A stretch of 17,724 nt of DNA from Candidatus Krumholzibacteriota bacterium (GTDB lineage: Bacteria; Krumholzibacteriota; Krumholzibacteriia; Krumholzibacteriales; Krumholzibacteriaceae), in assembly GCA_030613345.1 (NCBI GenBank), contig JAUWMD010000020.1, forward strand, positions 1 to 17,724, read 5' to 3'. The notes under the pieces are model-generated. The model searched no databases. It worked only from the letters and a program-made list of their open reading frames with translations, and was not told the origin of the DNA. The position numbers and the translations under genes are program-made. This document shows positions 14,406-17,724 of this stretch, one piece after another (the first letter of the stretch is position 1; the number at the start of each line of letters is the position of its first letter).

Positions 14406-15950
14406 ATGACGAAAAAGCTGCTCTATATGCTGATCATTGCGGCGGTCATGATGCCGTCCTGCCTTGAGGATATCGAGGAGGTGCCCCTGGTCATAGAGGA
14501 CGAGGACCTGCAGGCGCCTTCCGGCATCAGGACGGTCACGGGCGACGGGCAGATAGCGCTTTCCTGGACATCCGTCGAGGAGGCGGTCGCGTACAGGTTG
14601 TACAGATCAGCTACACTGGGCGAGGTTTGGGTAAGGATCACCGAGACGGTCGACACTTTCCATGTCGACGAGGCGGTCTCCAACGGGATTCAGTACCTCT
14701 ATTCGGCCTCTTCCATCGGTTCATCGGGCGTGGAGAGCGCGAGATCGGAACCTGTCCCCGCCGTACCATCGGTATATTCGCTGCTGATCAACGGAGGCCT
14801 GGAATATACGGGGACGAGGATCGTTGAGCTTGCCCTGACCGCGCCGGCGTCGACGGCCGTGATGAGGATCTCGGATATCCCCGATTTTGGATCGGCGGTA
14901 TGGGAAGGCTTTTCGACTTCGAGGGGATGGGTGCTGCCGGAGGGTGACGGCGTAAAAATGGTATACGCTTCGTTCCAGGACCAGACGGGAGCGCTTTCGC
15001 CGGCGGTCAGCGCGTCGATAGAGCTCGATACGTACGCTGGCATAGAGGATCTCACAATCACTCCCGAACCGCATATCTACAGTCCCGGATCGAACGTCCA
15101 TCTCGCCATCATGGTGGAAGGGGAAGAGACCGGTGGATCCGCATCGGTTGATATCGAGGGCCTGTCCGCAGGGCCGATCGATCTTTTCGACGATGGAAGG
15201 GGGGGAGACCCGATAGCTGGAGACGGCAGTTACGAGACGGACTACACCTTCCCGTCCCTCTTCCGGGGAACAGACCTCATCGTGGCAGGAGGCTTCATCG
15301 ACCGCGTCGGGAACGAGGCTGTTCCTCTCGAGTTGACAGACAGGATCTCCTTCACAGACCCTCCTGATGCGGTGCGGCTTATCGGATCTATCGACTCGAC
15401 GACCAGTATGATCACGATCAGGTGGGAAGAATCGGCTGAGGAGAACTTCGCGGCCTACAGGATCTACCGTGATACGCAGACAGGTGTCACGGATGATCCG
15501 GCCCTCTTTGTCCAGGGCCTGGATTTTCGGAGCCAGACTATCTATCCCGATTCCGATCTCGACCAGGGTGTGACGTACTATTACAGGATATACGTCGTGA
15601 ACGACCTCGGGGAGGCGTCTGGAAGCAACGAGACGGCCGCATCGACCTATGATGCATTACCGATACCGGTAACGCTGAGCGACCCTTCAGCCGTCGGCTC
15701 AGACAGGCTCACACTCGAATGGACGATAAACCCGGATTCCGATTTCTCGGAGTACCGGATATACAGGGCAACATCGCCAGGGGTCACCGAATCCTCTCAG
15801 TTCGTAACTAACATAACCGACAGGGAAATCACGTGGTTCGACGATATAGGGCTTGACACAGGCGCGAATATATACTACTATAGAGTACTGGTCTACGATC
15901 TGGGTGGGCAATACTCGCGCAGTAACGAAGTAACGACAGCAACCCCGTGA
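14406..15950 (+). CDS. Surface lipoprotein with fibronectin type III and Ig-like domains
   Basis: A 514-residue predicted lipoprotein. The N-terminus MTKKLLYMLIIAAVMMPSC has a short hydrophobic core and a lipobox-like MPSC, so Cys19 is the likely lipidated residue; the following acidic stretch (EDIEEV) agrees with export to the outer membrane. Domains: FN3 at about 37-120 (SWTSVEEAVAYRLYRS); an Ig-like module at about 122-210 of the inggaxyT...M.iS...W.l..dG.K.VY.F.D type; a third Ig-like module at about 213-315 with FDDGRGGDPIAGDGSY; FN3 at about 318-416 (YRIYRDTQTGV, TYYYRIYVVNDLGE); and FN3 at about 420-514 (YRIYRATSPGV, NIYYYRVLVYDLGG). The last two FN3 domains are clearly similar to each other. 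GGAGG lies about 10 bases before ATG 14406. Probable role: adhesion or binding of the exported polymer at the surface; this is inferred from context. Confidence 0.85.
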   Translation: MTKKLLYMLIIAAVMMPSCLEDIEEVPLVIEDEDLQAPSGIRTVTGDGQIALSWTSVEEAVAYRLYRSATLGEVWVRITETVDTFHVDEAVSNGIQYLYSASSIGSSGVESARSEPVPAVPSVYSLLINGGLEYTGTRIVELALTAPASTAVMRISDIPDFGSAVWEGFSTSRGWVLPEGDGVKMVYASFQDQTGALSPAVSASIELDTYAGIEDLTITPEPHIYSPGSNVHLAIMVEGEETGGSASVDIEGLSAGPIDLFDDGRGGDPIAGDGSYETDYTFPSLFRGTDLIVAGGFIDRVGNEAVPLELTDRISFTDPPDAVRLIGSIDSTTSMITIRWEESAEENFAAYRIYRDTQTGVTDDPALFVQGLDFRSQTIYPDSDLDQGVTYYYRIYVVNDLGEASGSNETAASTYDALPIPVTLSDPSAVGSDRLTLEWTINPDSDFSEYRIYRATSPGVTESSQFVTNITDREITWFDDIGLDTGANIYYYRVLVYDLGGQYSRSNEVTTATP

Positions 15951-16231
15951 TCTGGCCAGGATAAGCGGCAATAATTGCGGAAATTTCTTCACCTCACTTA
16001 ATTTTTATGGGTGTTTTTACCTATATTCTGAGGCGCGCAGTTTGCCGGGCAATAAGCGCACGAAGGCGTAGCATTCTTTTATTGCTTGTAGTACAACATA
16101 TTACGCGTGAAATATAAACTATTTTCCACGCAAAGAGGCTGTGTTGATAATGGGGTACGGAATTTGCAATCTTTCCGATTACATGCTTTGGGACAGGTGT
16201 ATCCGAACCATATAGGTGCGAAAGGTCCGAG
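15951..16231 (+). other. AT-rich intergenic region, likely regulatory
   Basis: This 281-base stretch is markedly richer in A and T than its neighbours, especially 15981-16130, and holds no convincing gene. It contains the odd palindromes GCAATAATTGC (15968-15978) and TTGCCGGGCAA (16042-16052), which share GGCAATAA as a direct repeat (15967-15974 and 16048-16055). CACC/GGTG arms followed by TTTTT at 15990-16018 could be a weak terminator. TATAAA (16113-16118) and GATAAT (16146-16151) are possible -10 elements. It probably separates the upstream run from the sugar transferase transcript. No RNA gene or riboswitch could be recognised. Confidence 0.55.
16123..16151 (+). promoter_or_regulatory. 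Possible promoter of the sugar transferase gene
   Basis: TTTCCA (16123-16128) and GATAAT (16146-16151) are separated by 17 bases, giving a predicted start near 16158 and a leader of about 75 bases. The -35 is a poor match to TTGACA. It is listed because a promoter is expected here after the AT-rich gap; TATAAA at 16113-16118 is a rival -10. Confidence 0.25.
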
Positions 16232-17047
16232 TTGGTAGTTTTCAACAGAACAGCATTGAGCAGCCTTGACATGTCGATTCCTCTGGCAAGGACCGCTCTC
16301 GATCCTCTTGTCAGCGAGATCGAATACCTCGCCCGCATGGTCGACAATGGTGATACGCGTATGTCCTCGGCGTACGAGAGGATAAAGAGGATTTTCGACG
16401 TCATCCTGGCCGGGGCGGCGCTTCTCTTCCTCTTGCCGGTCATCCTGATGGCTGTTGTTCTCATCAGGCTGGAGTCATCCGGTTCGGTCTTCTTCCTGCA
16501 GGAGAGGATAGGGCTGAACAGGAGAAAGAGCGCTTGCCGGAGATGCGTCTCGGATGGATACGATGGACCCGACCGGAGAAGGAACAACGACAGGCGGAAG
16601 AAGATCCACAGTGGCAAGCCGTTCAACATATACAAGCTCAGAACGATGCTCTTTGACGCGGAAAAGGCGGGACCGGAACTTTCCTGCAAGGGCGATTCAA
16701 GGATAACGAAGATCGGTCACCTGCTCCGCCGCACGCGGATCGACGAGATCCCGCAGTTCATGAATGTCATCAGGGGCGACATGAGCATCGTCGGGCCGAG
16801 ACCCGAGAGGTCCTTCTTCATCAACCAGGTCCGCCAGGAAGTGCCCGAATTCCCGCTGAGACTGAAGGTCAAGCCCGGGATTACCGGACTTGCCCAGGTC
16901 GAGAACGGCTATACCGATACTGTGGAGAAGATGACGGGGAAGCTCTACTACGATCTCAAGTATATTTCCCAGCTATCTTTCCCTCAGGAGATGAGCATCC
17001 TCTTCAAAACGATCTTCGTCGTCATATCGGGGAAAGGCGCCTGCTGA
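16232..17047 (+). CDS. PglC-type (monotopic) phosphoglycosyl transferase / undecaprenyl-phosphate sugar phosphotransferase
   Basis: Bacterial sugar transferases of this family move a sugar 1-phosphate from a UDP-sugar to undecaprenyl phosphate, starting glycan assembly at the inner membrane. The 271-residue protein has a short N-terminal extension, one membrane helix at about 55-79 after YERIKRIFDVILAG, FFLQERIG at 87-94, KPFNIYKLRTM at 129-139, the catalytic Asp171-Glu172 in RTRIDEIPQF, GDMSIVGPRPER at 182-193 and KPGITGLAQV at 214-223. With one helix it is the minimal PglC-like form, not the five-helix WbaP type. Between FFLQERIG and KPFNIY lies an insertion, about 97-127, with CRRC and two DRR motifs, where many relatives have only a few residues. 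TTG 16232 has AAAGG (16221-16225) upstream; a later ATG such as 16271 or 16361 is possible. Confidence 0.92.
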   Translation: MVVFNRTALSSLDMSIPLARTALDPLVSEIEYLARMVDNGDTRMSSAYERIKRIFDVILAGAALLFLLPVILMAVVLIRLESSGSVFFLQERIGLNRRKSACRRCVSDGYDGPDRRRNNDRRKKIHSGKPFNIYKLRTMLFDAEKAGPELSCKGDSRITKIGHLLRRTRIDEIPQFMNVIRGDMSIVGPRPERSFFINQVRQEVPEFPLRLKVKPGITGLAQVENGYTDTVEKMTGKLYYDLKYISQLSFPQEMSILFKTIFVVISGKGAC

Positions 17048-17087
17048 GGGACCATTCACATCTGATCCGCAGATCCGTCGCAATTAC

Positions 17088-17116
17088 TTGACTACCCTCG
17101 AATCCACCTTTAAAAT
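17088..17116 (+). promoter_or_regulatory. Sigma70-type promoter for the membrane sensor gene
   Basis: TTGACT (17088-17093) and TAAAAT (17111-17116) are separated by exactly 17 bases, the best -35/-10 pair in the window by spacing. The predicted start near 17123 leaves a leader of about ten bases before ATG 17134, which still holds a GGTGA ribosome binding site. Confidence 0.6.
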
Positions 17117-17133
17117 CTATCAACGGTGATCAT

Positions 17134-17724
17134 ATGCGTTGGATACACGATTATCTTCTGATGGCGGCTATATATACGGTATTTCTCGTATCTGCCGCGC
17201 TATGGCCCCCTGTCGTCTGGTTTCTCATCCCGGCGGGGCTTGCCTTGGCCGCTCTTGTCGGCTGGAGGAGGCGGCGGCTGCGCGGCAATCGGATAGAGAA
17301 CATACATAAGAGATTGTCGAATCTCAAGGGCGAAGGGCTGTTCCTCGACGAGAATATCGGGGATACAGGCGACGACGTCTTCTACAGGATGATAATCACC
17401 CTCCTGACCGACCTCGAACGGACCCTCTTCAAGCTTGTGGAAAAGAATATCCAGCTGCTCAGCCTCAAGGAGATCGGACGGAGCATCATAAGTTCAATGG
17501 ACGAGAAAAAGCTGGTCGATTCCGTCTTCGATTATCTGGTGCATGGCGTGGGCTACAAGGAAGCGGCGTTCATAATACTCCGAAGGAAGAAGCAGTGTTT
17601 CCAGGCTATCGTGACGATCGAGAGAGCCACCAAGCTCATACGCCGCGTCGTAAACTTCGGGCTGGAGGACCTGGACGGGGCTGTAAGGAACTCTCTGGCT
17701 ACAGGGAAGGCTTTTCTTATCAAG
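17134..17724 (+). CDS. Membrane sensor protein with GAF-like domain, 3' end missing
   Basis: The frame is open from ATG 17134 to the window edge (197 codons, no stop). GGTGA at 17125-17129 is four bases upstream. Two hydrophobic helices occur at about residues 6-24 and 26-46 with only WPP between them, followed by an Arg-rich cytoplasmic anchor (WRRRRLRG). A charged helical region (about 50-115) leads to SLKEIGRSIISSMDEKKLVDSVFDYLVH at about 114-141, the usual start of a GAF domain, followed by the strand AAFIILRR. Such a layout is typical of membrane-linked histidine kinases, diguanylate cyclases or phosphatases; the output domain lies beyond the window. It has its own promoter, so it may regulate the neighbouring polysaccharide genes rather than belong to their transcript. 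Confidence 0.75.
   Translation, partial: MRWIHDYLLMAAIYTVFLVSAALWPPVVWFLIPAGLALAALVGWRRRRLRGNRIENIHKRLSNLKGEGLFLDENIGDTGDDVFYRMIITLLTDLERTLFKLVEKNIQLLSLKEIGRSIISSMDEKKLVDSVFDYLVHGVGYKEAAFIILRRKKQCFQAIVTIERATKLIRRVVNFGLEDLDGAVRNSLATGKAFLIK

Noticed and set aside
16021..16689. 222-codon minus-strand frame across the AT-rich gap and the sugar transferase
   Set aside because: Most of it is antisense to a clear sugar transferase, and the part in the gap shows no family features or good ribosome binding site.

Overview
The window holds 14 protein-coding genes (two cut by its edges) and one tRNA, all on the + strand. It is about 55-60% GC, with frequent AGG/AGA and ATA codons and several TTG/GTG starts. 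Signal peptides, a lipoprotein, a polysaccharide export protein and a FlgD-like/sorting-type C-terminal domain point to a diderm bacterium. The style (M28 peptidase with a C-terminal sorting-like domain, FN3 lipoproteins, small DUF4834-like membrane proteins) suggests an uncultivated lineage in or near the FCB group. That placement is inference and not certain. Codon style looks even across the window, and I see no insertion sequence, CRISPR array or integrase.

Region 1 (1-4083) is housekeeping: the 3' part of dxs (isoprenoid precursor synthesis), nadK (NAD kinase) and recN (DNA break repair), tightly packed. dxs and nadK overlap by ATGA. The recN stop codon lies inside a tRNA-Arg(CCG) gene. 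A strong hairpin follows the tRNA.

Region 2 (4098-6337) has a secreted M28 zinc peptidase with CARDB-like and FlgD-like C-terminal domains, then two small membrane proteins of unknown function.

Region 3 (6465-17047) is mainly an exopolysaccharide or capsule locus. A GAF-GGDEF diguanylate cyclase comes first. After a good sigma70-type promoter there is a seven-gene co-directional run: UDP-sugar 6-dehydrogenase, UDP-sugar 4-epimerase, SLBB polysaccharide export protein, Wzz/GumC-like chain-length protein, separate BY-type tyrosine kinase, a protein with a duplicated DUF5683-like module, and an FN3 lipoprotein. The first two would make a UDP-hexosaminuronic acid such as UDP-GalNAcA. The next three form a typical Wza/Wzc-type export and control set, with the kinase split from its membrane partner. 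The last two are not standard polysaccharide genes and are the best candidates for lineage-specific parts. After a 281-base AT-rich gap comes a PglC-type phosphoglycosyl transferase, which would start glycan assembly on undecaprenyl phosphate; it carries an unusual Arg-rich CxxC insertion.

Region 4 (17048-17724) is a clear promoter followed by the start of a membrane sensor protein with two transmembrane helices and a GAF-like domain, cut by the window end. No wholly new system is proven here. The strongest leads are the two accessory genes after the kinase, the modified phosphoglycosyl transferase and the recN/tRNA overlap.
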